Of a DNA stretch of 64,000 nucleotides, positions 31,061 to 43,527 are shown piece after piece. Below the pieces are notes generated by a model. The model worked only from the letters and a program-made list of their open reading frames with translations. It did not search any database and had not been told where the DNA came from. Each line of letters opens with the position of its first letter. Within the stretch, counting starts at the first letter, position 1. Origin of the DNA: Ctena decussata (lineage: Eukaryota; Mollusca; Bivalvia; Lucinida; Lucinidae); contig OZ022502.1 of the NCBI GenBank assembly GCA_963989385.1, positions 11,638,501 to 11,702,500 on the forward strand, in the 5' to 3' direction. The translations under genes were made by a program, and so were the position numbers.

Positions 31061-31970
31061 CATATCTATAATACTAAATAAACGAAGTAACGCATAAACT
31101 GCAAAATTGGTGGCATTTTCAAGCGTAATTTCTATACTGGTTCTTTCGCATATTGCTATCATTGATAATTTCGGTTAGCGTGTGTTTTAGTTTCACGTAG
31201 ATTTAAAGAATTTGGGAATTAAATTCGTCTTTCATTTTAAATTCTCCCAAGTATTTTTCTAGAAACTTCGATGTCAACAATGGGTGCGTTCGAGTGAAAT
31301 TATCGTGTACTCGAATACACGTTTTAAATTAATCCGGTCGTTTCGGTTCTGCGTCGTTATATCGGCGCGCTGCTTAGCAAGTCCAAATTAAGCAGGTTCT
31401 AATGCAAAAATCCGACCCATGAACGTACGTCATTCCCCATAAATAACGATTTATTTTTGTATTTTTGCTCATATGTCCAAACGGATGAAGAACTAAATGG
31501 TCATAGTCCTGACGGCCCTGGCTCGAAACGACCCATTTTCTTCCAGAACGATAGTCAATACGAGTAGCCAATCGAACTCGCCCACTGAAGAATAAAGCTC
31601 AACGCACATGGTCTTTCGAAAAGTTGGACGGACACACGGCGCCAAGTGTGTGCGGCTGTGGTTACGTACCGCTGAGCCACTTGGGGAACGTCGTTAGGAG
31701 AATTCACACTGAACTGAACTTTCGAAAAGACAAAAATTAAAAATGTGTAAGGTTAACACACATGCGCCAGGTAAGAAAAGGCATTTTTTCCAGCGAAGCA
31801 GACAAATCAATTTCAATGATTCAACGAAGCTAAATAAGCCTTTAGTCTTCAGAGGGCTTGAATATTTTCCCCCAAAACGTTCCAGGACCCAATTTTTCCA
31901 GAAAAAAAAAATCCCCAGGACAGGTCACATAACCAAGATGGCAAACATTTATTATGGTAAAAAATTTCAA
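31061..31970. other. Unassigned insertion in the minisatellite
   Basis: Part of a 1.6-kb interruption of the array. On the minus strand AAGTGGCTCAGCGGTACG near 31,670 resembles a tRNA A box, but no matching B box at the right distance was found. No gene seen. Confidence 0.3.
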
Positions 31971-31992
31971 AAATCTTCTCCCCCAGAACCAC

Positions 31993-32259
31993 GCCGGGCC
32001 GCGTAGCGCAATCGGTGGGGCACCTGACTCATAAGTCAGAGGTCCTGGGTTCGAAACCCGGTCTGGCCACATACTTTCGTTTCTCCTCTCGCTGATTCAA
32101 GAAGGGCAGTTGTCAGTTACTGGCGAAAGTATGTGCACTTAGTACTGGTTAACCGCTTAGGAGGTCTATGCCTGCCCAGGAATAGTGTGGTTAGGTTAAC
32201 TGACCGTCCCGACATGACCTTAGCTGTTTACCGCGGACGTTAAGCATCAAATCAACCAA
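31993..32259 (+). mobile_element. tRNA-derived SINE, 267 bp, 17-bp target duplication
   Basis: The flanks TTCTCCCCCAGAACCAC (31,976-31,992) and TTCTCCCCCAGAAGCAC (32,260-32,276) match at 16 of 17 bases. The head is tRNA-like: box A TAGCGCAATCGG, anticodon arm CTGACTCATAAGTCAG with CAT in the loop, box B GGTTCGAAACC at 32,048-32,058, and acceptor strands GGCC and GGCC. A body of about 190 bp contains TCAAGAAGGGCAGTTGTCAG and ends GGACGTTAAGCATCAAATCA. Acceptor-stem mismatches argue against a working tRNA gene. Confidence 0.92.
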
Positions 32260-32279
32260 TTCTCCCCCAGAAGCACAAA

Positions 32280-32690
32280 TCTTATGATCTTGAAACTTAG
32301 CATGTCGCACCAAGGACTCAAAAGCTCAACAAAATTTATATAGATGATGACCCTGGGATGACCTTGATCTGTTTTACGGCAAGGTCAACTTTCGAGTCAC
32401 TTAGGTTTTTCTATAGGAAAAAGTGAAAAAGTTGATTTTTTTAGAAACAATGCAGTCTGCTACCTGAAAGTTTGTAGATGCAGACAACTAATTAGGTAAA
32501 CGAAGCTTTAGTGAGTATTCATGGTAAAGGTTATATCTTCACCTGGGCCTAAGGCCATTTACATTGAAAAATTAAAACTCGCTTTTTTATATAAACTTGA
32601 CCATCATGAAATATTTCCGCGCTTGCGCGGGCTCTTTTCTAGTCCTAATATAAATGTATCCATACTAAATTTATGGGATAAACGTGTTGT
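32280..32690. other. Unassigned stretch, probably repeat host of the SINE
   Basis: Phrases such as GATCTTGAAACTTAGCATG and GACCTTGATCTG resemble pearl-type core repeats, but a single unit cannot be confirmed. Confidence 0.35.
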
Positions 32691-33740
32691 TCCTGTGCTG
32701 TGAAAATCATTTCCTAAGTGTATGGAGTATACATGAGCCGCGACACGACAGAACCAACAATGTGGCTGTGCGCCCAGTGCAGACTCAGACCAGCCCTTTC
32801 GTCCGCCCAGTTTTAGAAAACTCTTCGTTAAGTGCTCAAATGGTAGCTATGGGTCTAGGCTATCTCCATGCGGACAGCGAAGACTCTGATCTGAGTCTGC
32901 GCTGGGCGCACAACCACATTGTTGGTTTTGACGTGTCGCGGCTCACATGTTCTTTCATGCTGTGACAACATTTCTCTTAGTGCCTTGAATGTGCATGTTA
33001 TGTCAGTGCTGGGACAATCATTCCTTAATGTCAGGTATGGGCATGTTTTATCAGTGCTGTGACAGTCATTTCCTAAATGTCAGGTATGGGCATGTTTTAT
33101 CAGTGCTGGGACAATCATTTCCTAAATGTCAGGTATGGGCATGTTTTATCAGTGCTGTGACAGTCATTTCCTAAATGTCAGGTATGAGCATGTTTTATCA
33201 GTGCTGTGACAGTCATTTCCTAAATGTCAGGTATGGGCATGTTTAATCAGTGCTGTGACAGTCATTTCCTAAATGTCAGGCATGGGCATGTTTTATCAGT
33301 GCTGTGACAGTCATTTCCTAAATGTCAGGTATGGGCATGTTTTATCAGTGCTGTGACAGTCATTTCCTAAATGTCAGGCATGGGCATGTTTTATCAGTGC
33401 TGTGACAGTCATTTCCTAAATGTCAGGCATGGGCATGTTTTATCAGTGCTGTGACAGTCATTTCCTAAATGTCAGGTATGGGCATGTTTTATCAGTGCTG
33501 TGACAGTCATTTCCTAAAGGTCTGAAATAGAAAATCTTTCTCTAGGTGTGTGGAATATGCATGTTTAGTCAGTTTTATCAAAACCATTTCCCCTAAATGC
33601 CTAGTTTGCAGTGCTGTGAAAATCATTTCCTTAGTGTCTGGAATTTGCATGTTCTGATAGTGCTGTGAAAAGCATTTCCTACATGTCTGAAATGGGCATG
33701 TTCTGCCACTGCAATCAAAATCATTGCCTTAATATCTGGT
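32691..33740. repeat. 49-bp minisatellite, fourth segment
   Basis: A variant unit with GGGCATGTTTTATCAGTGCT, GTGACAGTCATTTCCTAAAT and GTCAGGTAT repeats about eleven times at 33,010-33,525, with diverged units on both sides. It is homogenised separately from the 28,441-28,985 block. Interrupted by a MITE at 32,735-32,944. Confidence 0.95.
32735..32944. mobile_element. Palindromic MITE, family M1, copy 3 (210 bp), ACAT duplication
   Basis: Inserted in the minisatellite. ACAT at 32,731-32,734 repeats at 32,945-32,948, and the array consensus shows that site once. Part of the right arm is deleted. Confidence 0.92.
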
Positions 33741-33759
33741 GCGTACACTTTCAGGCATT

Positions 33760-34600
33760 CATATCTTATGCCTAAAATTTGAATTCATTTCAAAAAGGAA
33801 TGTTTATACGTACATGCTATACAGAAATGAGTCAAGCGACACTCACCCTCAACATGTCATATGATCCTAGGCCCAACTTAAACCTACTGCTAAGCAAAAT
33901 TGAGCGTAAGACAGGGCATTAGACAACGGAGTACATGTACTCTGATCATGTTACACTTCCCTGTGCAATTAGTTCGCATATTAACAGATAGCGTTCTTTC
34001 TGGACGCGGCATATATCGTACAGTAGCAGACGCCTCCTGATTTGTGACAAAAGTTTTTTTTCCACACCGGTTTTCGTTTACTTATTTTAATGTTTTCGTA
34101 ACCACAGTTTTGAGACACCCATCTTCTTAAGTAATGGTATTCAATTCAATTTAAACTCAGATAAATGCAAAGCGTACGACATAAGTATTGCATTACAGTA
34201 TTTAACAAATAAAGCCCGTAATATACTAAACCTTCTAAAATGCAAATAGGGAAGCCCAACGTGTGAGCTAAATATATTAAATTACTTGCTAACAGCACTT
34301 TTTTGAGAGCATACTTTGAATGAGCCTTTCTTGCCGAGGAATGTGTAGTGCATGCATGCTCGTTAAGTGGATGTATGCACTTTCAAGGGAAGTAACTCTG
34401 TCAATTTCATTTTTGCCTCCCTTCTCATATGTGATCAACTCTTAAGAGAGAATTTGCTCTTTTGGAGCAAATTCTTTACTTTTAAGACTAGACCCTTTCT
34501 GGAAGGTTTCCTGGTCCACTGAAGCAAACAGAAGGTCCCAAAAGTTATTCCCCTTTGTTTAATTGGCGGGGGAAAACATGATGGAGGTATAGAAGAACTG
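33760..34600. other. Unassigned stretch
   Basis: A small hairpin (GAATTTGCTCTTTTGGAGCA near 34,449) is present. Otherwise nothing recognised. Confidence 0.3.
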
Positions 34601-34925
34601 CGACAAGCGAAAACGAACTTAACCGCACGTAAGACCAGCGACGACTCCGATCAGCCCGCGCATACGCGCAGTCTGATCACAGTCTTCCCTGTCCGCATGA
34701 ACGAATCAGGAGGGTCCGAAATACACTATTCTATCTGTGCAGATGCGCAGACTGATCTGAGTCTTTTCTTTTCGTATATATTACAAGTCAACATTTTCTT
34801 GTGGCAGGGTTCAAGTTTTACTTAGGTTGTTGACCTGTAACGTCACCTGAAACTGTTTCACACTGCCGCCACATGAAATATTGGCCTATGTGGCTTTTTT
34901 AATAGCTGAACAACGAAGACTTAGG
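34600..34925. repeat. Dispersed repeat related to 38,515-38,720 and distantly to M1
   Basis: It contains CTCCGATCAGCC, CAGTCTGATCACAGTCTTCC and CAGACTGATCTGAGTC, degenerate M1-like phrases. It continues with AAACTGTTTCACA and ACATGAAATA, which recur at 38,640-38,680. Confidence 0.5.
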
Positions 34926-35229
34926 TCAGTCTGCATTTGTTTTTAGTCTGATAAGCGAATTTGCTTTACACATATGAGGTGTTTCGCATGACTCAGGGGT
35001 TGCTCAAAAAGGTAGGGCGCCGATCAGCTTGAGCGGCTGCTCATTTGAGTTGTCACTTTTCAAATTTTTTACATGGTACTCTTTCTAAAGTCCCTTGATA
35101 ATATGCCAGGTAAAAGCGCAATTCCATCCCAAGTTGACATGTAAAATTCAAACAGCCACACTTTAACAAAGCTTTCCACTCACATACTTGTAGGTAAAGC
35201 AAAAGTATATATCTGATTAGAAGACTCCT

Positions 35230-35515
35230 GAAAGTGGCAACTTGAACCGAAACTTCGGTTGTGCAACTTTTGGGAGGTTTGCGAAAACTCCGCCAGAAAT
35301 TTCGGTTTGGCCACTCTCAAGAGTTTAAAGAGACTTCCAAAATTTCGCTTTGGCCACTTCAGGAGTTTGCGAAAATTTCGAAATGTCGGTTTGGCCACTT
35401 TCAGGAGTTTGCGAAAATTTCGTAAATTCGGTGTCGCCACTTTTAGGAGTTTGTGGGAAGTCTGAAATTTCGACTTTGCTACTTTCAGGAGTTTGTGACC
35501 ACTTCACCATTTTAT
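35230..35515. repeat. 41-45-bp minisatellite
   Basis: About six units of GGCCACTTTCAGGAGTTTGC followed by GAAAATTTCG and TCGGTTT. It produces overlapping open frames on both strands that are not genes. Confidence 0.9.
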
Positions 35516-35575
35516 CTTTACAAAAGCTGAAATAATTTACCATTATGTATTAGGCGAATAGCATCGCTTTTTATT

Positions 35576-35805
35576 GAGCCGCGACACGACAATAATGTGG
35601 TTGTACGTCCAGTGCAGCCTCAGATCAGCCTGGGCATCCGCCCAGTCTGATCAGAGTCTTCGCTGTCCGCATGAAGGTAGCTTAGACCCTTAGCTACCTT
35701 TTGAGCACTTTACGAAGAATCTGATTAAACTGGGCGAATGCCCAGGCCGGCCTGAGTCTGCGCCGGGCGCAAAACCACATTGTTGGTTTTGTCGTGTCGC
35801 AGCTC
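35576..35805. mobile_element. Palindromic MITE, family M1, copy 4
   Basis: GAGCCGCGACACGAC to GTCGTGTCGCAGCTC, 230 bp. The left arm lacks part of the AACCAAC segment. Confidence 0.92.
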
Positions 35806-36630
35806 AATTATTTTGGCTTTCCATCTGCAGCTAGCTGCTTCACGTTAAAGTTTCAATGTGGCAATAAAATCGCGCGTTTACTAGGCATGTAATGAGAGAC
35901 ATCTCTTATTGTGACGCGACATGAAGCACTTTTAAAAGTGTGGCCTTCTTTCGCTGAAAGGTCAAACAAAAACATCATTGCGTTAAAAAGTTAAGTTGGT
36001 CTTGACACCCCGCCTGCCAGCCAGTAAGTTTGCAGAAAGATGAAACAAATTCTCTTTCACTGACCACACATGTATTTCTATCGTAAAAAGTCCAAATATT
36101 GGGACAGAGACTGCAAACCCAGATCAGATTTTCACAATTTTTAGAATTTTACGGTGGGCATACAACGTTGACTCAGCATCGAATCAACACTAATTCAACG
36201 CCCGACATGAACAGAACGGAACAGAAGTAAAGTAAATGAACTGAACGAGCTACATACGGAGTATACTACCACAATTACTTTCCCGTTCTAAAATACTGTT
36301 GTATATAAAAATGACATTTCCCATTTGTGAGGAGCCCCTGAACTGAAGACCTGTTTGGATTATCGTTTAATTATACTAATTTCCTAATTTCTTCTAACTT
36401 TTAAAATTCTAATTAATTTTTTATTCAGACTTGACTTTTGGTCTGTAATTGTTAACTAGTTCATTAATTTATCCATAATAGATTTGATGACGCTTTTTTG
36501 CATACATTACGCGTAAAAGAAAATGAAAGTACAAAAAAAACATAGGTTCAGTCACATATTCTAAAACTCATGTTTTCACTAATACACATAAACACCAAAT
36601 GATATAAAATTCAATTATAAATAACCAGAA
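35806..36630. other. Unassigned stretch
   Basis: Nothing recognised. Confidence 0.3.
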
Positions 36631-36649
36631 ATATTATTATTACTATTAC

Positions 36650-36682
<33 letters not shown>
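36631..36682. repeat. (ATT)n microsatellite
   Basis: Run of ATT with two ACT variants. Confidence 0.95.
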
Positions 36683-36684
<2 letters not shown>

Positions 36685-36889
36685 CCAATCATAAATAATC
36701 ATAAACCGTCATAATTACTGATATTATAAGTATCAATTATTAGATTACATTGTTACTCTTGTATAATTGAAACAACTGGAAAACAATAATAGTTTATAAT
36801 GAATAATGATTAAATTTTAAGTTATACATGCTTATTTTCATACAAAACGAATTCGTTTTCGTCAGCTTATACATTTCGAAGAAAACCGG

Positions 36890-37045
36890 TCTGAATTTCG
36901 CTGAACAGTGTATATTGTATATTTGTATTCAATATATATTTTGATTTGTACATATTTTGTTAAGTGGGCCTCAAGGAAGAGTAGCTTGTAGCTAATTGTG
37001 TCACCCACTGAAAATAAAGTCTATTATTATCATTATTATTAAAAT
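36890..37045 (+). mobile_element. Probable LINE 3' UTR remnant
   Basis: TAGCTTGTAGCTAATTGTG, CACCCACTGAAAATAAAG and a (TTATTA)n tail form a pattern typical of 3' ends of CR1-like LINEs. No coding part is attached. Confidence 0.5.
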
Positions 37046-37049
37046 ATTT

Positions 37050-38510
37050 TTTTTTGCCAAAATTGTACATCCAAAGTCACTGTTTCTCTCAGAGAATTTC
37101 TCTGTTACAAATGTTGCAAAAATACAATAAATGCTGAAGCACAATCTGGTTATTTTTTTTAATTCAAACCCAATGAGAAATTAAATTTAAGTTTTATTTG
37201 CTTTGAATAAATATTTTAGATGCGTCAGTTAGCTGCACTGTCATTGAAGTTCAATTCATTAATGAAATAAAGCTAACCATTTTTATTGTAAGCAATAATA
37301 ATGAAAAAAAAAGAATAAAAAGTAATAAAAGAATAAAAATAAAAAATAGATAAATAAAAGTAAAAATAAATAAATAAATAAAATTTTGTGTAAAAAATAT
37401 GGACATGTAAAGTTGTAAAATATGATAATCAAATCTAATTGGTAAAAAATGTACCTATGTCAAGTAACGCATTAGCAAACTTTTACAGTAGTAAGTAATA
37501 TTAACAAATCTCATTATCCATATACTACAAGTCTCTTCCTATATCCAGTGCACAAGTACTAACTAACTTCACCTTGCTTTCCGGCTATCCACGATTCCAC
37601 AACATATATACTCTGAGTGACCATTGCACAAAACTCGATCAATCGTGGACATCAGCAAAAATCGAAGCAAGTATATCCAATTTTCTGCACCAGCATTTAT
37701 CTCTACGGAATTCCAATACTTTTTATCGGTTCCGTATTAGTTCGGAAAATTAGACATGATCCACTTTCCCAAATTACATTATATTAACGCCACGACCATG
37801 AAATTCAGTCACAAGCCGGCGACATGAGCTGCATAAACAATTCAATATTCATGTGATTCCGTCATAATCCATTTTCTAAGAGGCTGACAGAACTCCTCGA
37901 GGTTTCCTCGCTTGGATGCTGTTGGCTAATCGAAGTGCGAAGATTCCGTCTTCATCTCGCCCATATTGGATTTTCTCTGATTATGCTCGCTGCTAGACGT
38001 TGTGGAATTATCATAATCATATAGTATTGATGGCCGCTCAATGTAAACATTGGCGTTGTCTTCCGAAGCTCACTGTTTGGGCATTAGCATATTACAATAG
38101 GTTATTTATGTTAACTCTGGAAACGGTGAACAAATTTGGTCGAGGTCCCTGGAATAGAAACGCTATAATTTTCTCAAGGCCTTTACTGTTTTAAGGCACC
38201 GTTTCCAAATGCACATCAAAATCGAAGTTCTCAAATTCGAACAATTTATTTGTAGTAATCTGAAAATAATATTATTTATTGTTTTACTTAATACACGCCG
38301 ACACAAGTTTGAAAATAAACAAGTTTCAAAGATCAAATCACATTTCAATACAGGTCATGAGCATTTTTTTCTTCAAAAATATTTACACAAAGCCCCAACC
38401 GAAAAAAAAGTATATGTACTCGTATTACAATCATAAACGATCATTGTATTTTATTTTATAAATATTCCAAAACATTCTTTTTATTTTGACTTATCTTTTG
38501 TAAATGAAAC
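37050..38510. other. A+T-rich unassigned stretch
   Basis: Poly(A)-rich and AAATAAATAAA tracts at 37,290-37,385. No gene recognised. Confidence 0.3.
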
Positions 38511-38514
38511 GATC

Positions 38515-38720
38515 TGATGGACAGCCAAACAGAAGACCATATCGAACCTAAATGCTCTGTTCTGTTTGTACAGATGAGCAGGCTTAACTGAGTCTCTTCT
38601 TTTGGAACGTAAGTCATCATTTTCCTAAAACGTCAAATGAAACTGTTTCACAATCATGGGACCGTCACATGAAATAATAGCTTACAGAGTACGTGAATGT
38701 GTATTTCAATTCTCGTTCCC
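38515..38720. repeat. Dispersed repeat, partner of 34,600-34,925
   Basis: It shares CAAATGAAACTGTTTCACA and CCGTCACATGAAATA with the first copy. Confidence 0.5.
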
Positions 38721-38977
38721 CCTCACAACAGAGGAACGTATTCATGACCCCAATACCGGTTACCGTCCGTCCGACCGTCCGTTGAACAACGAAGAACACA
38801 CACTTGACAAAACATAAAATACAAAATTAATGAAAAATGGTACATTTATAAGACTATCCATCTTCAAATATTTCCAAAACAAATGATAGTTGATAGGTCA
38901 ATAGTCTGTCAACATTCATTACTTTACAATTAGTTGCTCTTCTGTCCAAAATTCCTTAAAGGAAAGAATTTGCTACT

Positions 38978-39179
38978 CAGAGCACTAGATAAGAGGGAGT
39001 ATTTGGTGTTAATTAGGGATAATTTTTGTTAATTCTGCATAAAAACATATGTTGTGACCCCTCATCTGAACCGTCTCGACGAGACGGTTCAGATGAGGGG
39101 TCACAACATATGGTTTCGATGAGAAATAAAGCAATTATCCTTAATTATCATCAAATACTCCCTTTTATCTAGAGCTCTG
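38978..39179. mobile_element. Palindromic MITE, family M2, copy 1 (202 bp)
   Basis: The ends are CAGAGCACTAGATAAGAGGG and the complement ending TATCTAGAGCTCTG. A perfect central hairpin is built from ACATATGTTGTGACCCCTCA, TCTGAACCGTCTC and their complements. Copies also lie at 53,758 and 54,714. Confidence 0.92.
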
Positions 39180-40136
39180 ACTACTGTAGGAGTAATTTTT
39201 CTCCTGTAAGAGTTAGCCTCAGCTGAGAAGGAATGGCAGTGCTACTTTTCCTGCAAGTATGTCCATTAACCATTCATAAATGCCATGAAAACGATGTATT
39301 GTAGCATGTACGAAAATCCATGTATCCATACGTAAATAAATTCTGAATAGTAAGATCCTTTGGGAAAAAAATAGCATACACCAAAGAAAAAAAGTAGCAA
39401 GCCCGATTATTCTTTTGGATTTAAAAAAAAAAAAAAAAAAAAAACACTAAAAAACGAATAGTAAAAAAAAATATGTTCTGAATCTCCGCCTTTCGCATAT
39501 ACTAAAAAGCACCGTTTTTATGGCACAAAATTTATAGTCCATACCCTGGTAACTTGCTGGCTTCACACTGATGCTCGTCTCACGCAAGGCGGCCGTTAGA
39601 CCATTCATATCATAGAATTGAGTAACATTCGGACTATAGTAAACCAAAGAATCGATCACAGCCATATATAATTATTTTCAACTTTTTTAATCTTCACTTT
39701 ATCCCAACTGTAAGGTTTTATCCTGAATTTCAGTTTAACGTACTTCGAACCCAACGTTAACTGTCGTTAGCCAAACCCTCCTTTCAAAGATTTTTTACAA
39801 CTTTAGACTTCATCACATAGGAAGCTGAGCATGATTTTCACACCATCGAAAACGAATAAATTAAAAATAAAGTCACGGTCACACAGCAAATGATGTTATG
39901 TCCGGACATTATTACGGCCACAGTGTAGCTCTGTCCCGGTGGGAGAGGTCATTCACGGGTCACTGAGCATGTACACAAGAACAAGGGTCATTCCTAGAGC
40001 AGTTCGTTACAGTTTGACCTCATCATCAAATCAAGGTCATGGGATGTGAACCCCTAATCAAAGATGCCCAAGATCAGTTTGACCCAGTTAGATTATTCGT
40101 TTATTTCATGGAGCAATGACTCAGAAGCATACAATT
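39180..40136. other. Unassigned stretch with an A22 run
   Basis: A22 at 39,423-39,444. No gene or further repeat seen. Confidence 0.35.
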
Positions 40137-40338
40137 GAGCCGCGACACGAGAAAACAAACAATGTGGTTGTGTGCCCAGCACAGACACAGATCAGCCTGG
40201 GCATCCGCCCAGTCTGATCAGAGTCGCTACCCTTTAAACGCACAGTAAAGGCTCTGATCAGACTGGACATCCGCCCAGTCTGATCTGAGTCTCAATGGGC
40301 GCACATGCCACTTTGTTGGTTTTGTCGTGTCGCAGCTC
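40137..40338. mobile_element. Palindromic MITE, family M1, copy 5 (202 bp)
   Basis: GAGCCGCGACACGAG to GTCGTGTCGCAGCTC with a shortened centre. Confidence 0.92.
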
Positions 40339-42035
40339 TACATGCAGCTTCTTTTGGCATTGAAAGTTTGTTGCATTAACAAGCATGCCTATAATTGAAA
40401 GGACTAATAATTTATTTAAATATGTCTCCAAAGACATAGCCTGAACATTGAAACAATACCCAAATAACACAGAAATCATTAGAAAAGATTTCTTGTATTA
40501 ATCACCATGAGAAAATTCATATGTTTTCATTTATTCATTTTTATCCATTTATTGGTCTATTTATATATATATTTTATTAGAAGTAGTATAAAATGAACAA
40601 GAGCTTCAAAAACGGCGCATGGTACGCACTATTTTTTTTTTTGGTGTCATGAAGGAGACGACAATAAAAACCAGAGGGCCAATGGCCCTATATCGCTCAC
40701 CTGAGCACTGAGATTATGTTGGAAAAACTAAATTGCCACAGCAACAAAACAACATGCACAACAGCAATAAAACACATCATTTATGTAGAGGATAATATCA
40801 CAAACATTTATGCAAAAAATAAACTTTATCCCCCCTTAATGGCTTCTGAGAAGAAGATCTTTGGCAAAAAAAAAAAAAATGAATAAATTGAAAATTTGGC
40901 CTTTCAGTTGCAATGGCAACCAAACAAAATCAGGTCTTTGGGCAAAGTTCATATGGCTGATAGAGGGCTACTCTAGGAACATTTCTGTAAAGTTTTGTCA
41001 AAATATCTGCAGTAACACAGAAATAAATAGCAAATGTCCACTTTCCCCATTTTAAGTCTATGAAAACTTTAAGTTGCCATAGCAACGAATTCACATGGGC
41101 AATGATAATATAAAACATATTTTAGGTAGAGGCTAATGTTATTAATATGTATGCGAAGTATCAGCTTCATCCCCCTCATGGCTTCATTTTTCCCATAATA
41201 AATCAATGGAAACTATAAGTTGCCATAACAACCAAAGTTCTTATGAGACTGGAAGAAAAAGAATAAAATTTATGTAGAGGCTACTGTCATCAACACGTTT
41301 GCACAATATCAGCTTCATCCCACATATGGCTTCTGAGCAGACGATTTTTTTTACGAAAATTTACCCTATATTTTGCTATGGCAACCAATCAAATTCAGCG
41401 ATTTGGAAAAAAAATTCAAATGAATCATAGAGGACTACTCAAGAAACATTTCTGTAGAAAAAAATCTAAATAACTGCAGTTAGACAGAAAAAATTGCCAA
41501 TTTCCATTTTCCCCATTATAAGTCAATGGAAACTCTTAGTTGCCATAGCAACCAAACTGCTGGAGCAATTGCCATGAAAAACAGAAATTCTATAAAAGCT
41601 AGTACTAAGGTTCTTTCAGTAAAGTTTTAGCTTTATTGGCCACACAGTTTCTGTGGAGATGATTTTTTAATATTTTTCTATTTTTAACTATTTGGTAGCA
41701 ATGGCAACAAGCCAAATTGCACAATTTGCATAAATTTAACATGGCTTGTTAAAGACTAATCAAGGTACATTTTTATGAAAGTTTTGTCGAAATATCCGCA
41801 GTGGCATAGCAATAAATGCAAATTTTCCATTTTGCCATTATAAGTCAATGGCAACTTTCAGTTCCCATAGCAATCAAACTGCTAAAGCAATCGCCAAGAA
41901 AAACAGTACTTTTATAGAGACTAGTACTAAGATCCTTTCTGTGAAGTTTGAGCTTTATTGGTTGTATAGTTTCAGGGGAGATGATTTTTCAATACTTTTC
42001 TATTTTTAACTATTTGGTTGCAATTGCAAATTTAA

Positions 42036-42621
42036 AGAGTAACAACACTTCAGGAACTGACTGAATCAGATCCCACACCCTATCCCCAACATCAAAGGGA
42101 AAGATTGACAAAGACATCCCAACAAACAATAAATTACAAGTGATAAGCCGAGTCAGCAGCTCTTTCCCAAATAGATGGCAGCTCAGCTAGCTTTATTGAA
42201 CTAAATAATTTAGACCAGCAGACGGGTTACAACGGACTAAGCAAATTATATGAAAAACATTTAACAATTATTTTTACCTATTTTCTATTTTTATGATAGA
42301 AGGATTAAACTGAGAACACAATAAATTAAACAGCACCGAACATAAAACAAATGCAACCGCAACAAAAGTACCGCCTTGGGACGGTCAGTAATAACTACTG
42401 GGGGGGGGGGGGGGGTTTAAACCGGTTTTACTGGGCCCAAACCTTCACCCTCACCCTCCGCTGCGGTGCACACAATTAGTTGGCAGTTCGGTTCGTATGG
42501 AGGTCCCCTAACTCATCAGAGAGTCATCACGGTCAACAATTAAGATCAAGAAAAGACCGTGATGAAGCAAGGATGAGGACTCGACAGCCAAAACGTGTTG
42601 AGACACCCGGAGATCCCTGGA
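42036..42621 (-). mobile_element. Dispersed repeat R5 inserted in a pearl-like core (copy 1)
   Basis: It starts ATTTAAAGAGTAACAACACT and ends GAGATCCCTGG. Host core sequence is interrupted on both sides. The copy at 55,063-55,260 shares this start exactly but is shorter, so read on the minus strand this is a constant 3' end with variable 5' truncation, as in retroelements. It includes the G run. Confidence 0.65.
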
Positions 42622-42946
42622 GCCAAATTGCGCAATTTGCATAAATTTAACATGGCTGGTTAAAGACTAATCAAGGTACATTTTTATGAAAGTTTTGTCG
42701 AAATATCCGCAGTGGCATAGCAATAAATGCAAATTTTCCATTTTGCCATTATAAGTCAATGGCAACTTTCAGTTCCCATAGCAATCAAACTGCTAAAGCA
42801 ATCGCCAAGAAAAACAGTACTTTTATAGAGACTAGTACTAAGATCCTTTCTGTGAAGTTTGAGCTTTATTGGTTGTATAGTTTCAGGGGAGATGATTTTT
42901 CAATACTTTTCTATTTTTAACTATTTGGTTGCAATTGCAAATTTAA

Positions 42947-43527
42947 AGAGTAACAACACTTCAGGAACTGACTGAATCAGATCCCACACCCTATCCCCAA
43001 CATCAAAGGGAAAGATTGACAAAGACATCCCAACAAACAATAAATTACAAGTGATAAGCCGAGTCAGCAGCTCTTTCCCAAATAGATGGCAGCTCAGCTA
43101 GCTTTATTGAACTAAATAATTTAGACCAGCAGACGGGTTACAACGGACTAAGCAAATTATATGAAAAACATTTAACAATTATTTTTACCTATTTTCTATT
43201 TTTATGATAGAAGGATTAAACTGAGAACACAATAAATTAAACAGCACCGAACATAAAACAAATGCAACCGCAACAAAAGTACCGCCTTGGGACGGTCAGT
43301 AATAACTACTGGGGGGGGGGGTTTAAACCGGTTTTACTGGGCCCAAACCTTCACCCTCACCCTCCGCTGCGGTGCACACAATTAGTTGGCAGTTCGGTTC
43401 GTATGGAGGTCCCCTAACTCATCAGAGAGTCATCACGGTCAACAATTAAGATCAAGAAAAGACCGTGATGAAGCAAGGATGAGGACTCGACAGCCAAAAC
43501 GTGTTGAGACACCCGGAGATCCCTGGA
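42947..43527 (-). mobile_element. Dispersed repeat R5 (copy 2, from tandem duplication)
   Basis: It is identical to 42,036-42,621 except for the G-run length, carried along by the tandem duplication. Confidence 0.7.

Larger units (their letters stand above)
41711..43527. repeat. Recent tandem duplication of 911 and 906 bp units
   Basis: Unit 1 is 41,711-42,621 and unit 2 is 42,622-43,527; a partial third unit starts at 43,528. Units 1 and 2 differ at only a few bases plus a G run of 16 (42,400-42,415) versus 11 (43,311-43,321). Each includes the same 580-bp dispersed repeat insertion. Confidence 0.95.

Noticed and set aside
31600..31690. Second tRNA-derived SINE head on the minus strand
   Set aside because: An A-box-like AAGTGGCTCAGCGGTACG was seen, but there is no B box at proper spacing and no flanking duplication.
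31996..32070. tRNA gene with CAT anticodon
   Set aside because: It has good A and B boxes, but the acceptor stem has a C-C mismatch and wobble pairs. It is the head of a 267-bp SINE with target duplications, and the second copy has a broken anticodon stem.
31842..32072. Minus-strand frame starting MWPDRVSNPGPLTYESG, with a similar plus-strand frame at 62,852-63,154
   Set aside because: Both are translations of the tRNA-derived head of the same SINE, so this is a repeat artefact, not a protein family.
35180..35543. Overlapping ORFs with LRKFRNVGLATFRS-type repeats
   Set aside because: Byproduct of the 41-45-bp minisatellite. Both strands are open, which is not expected for a gene.
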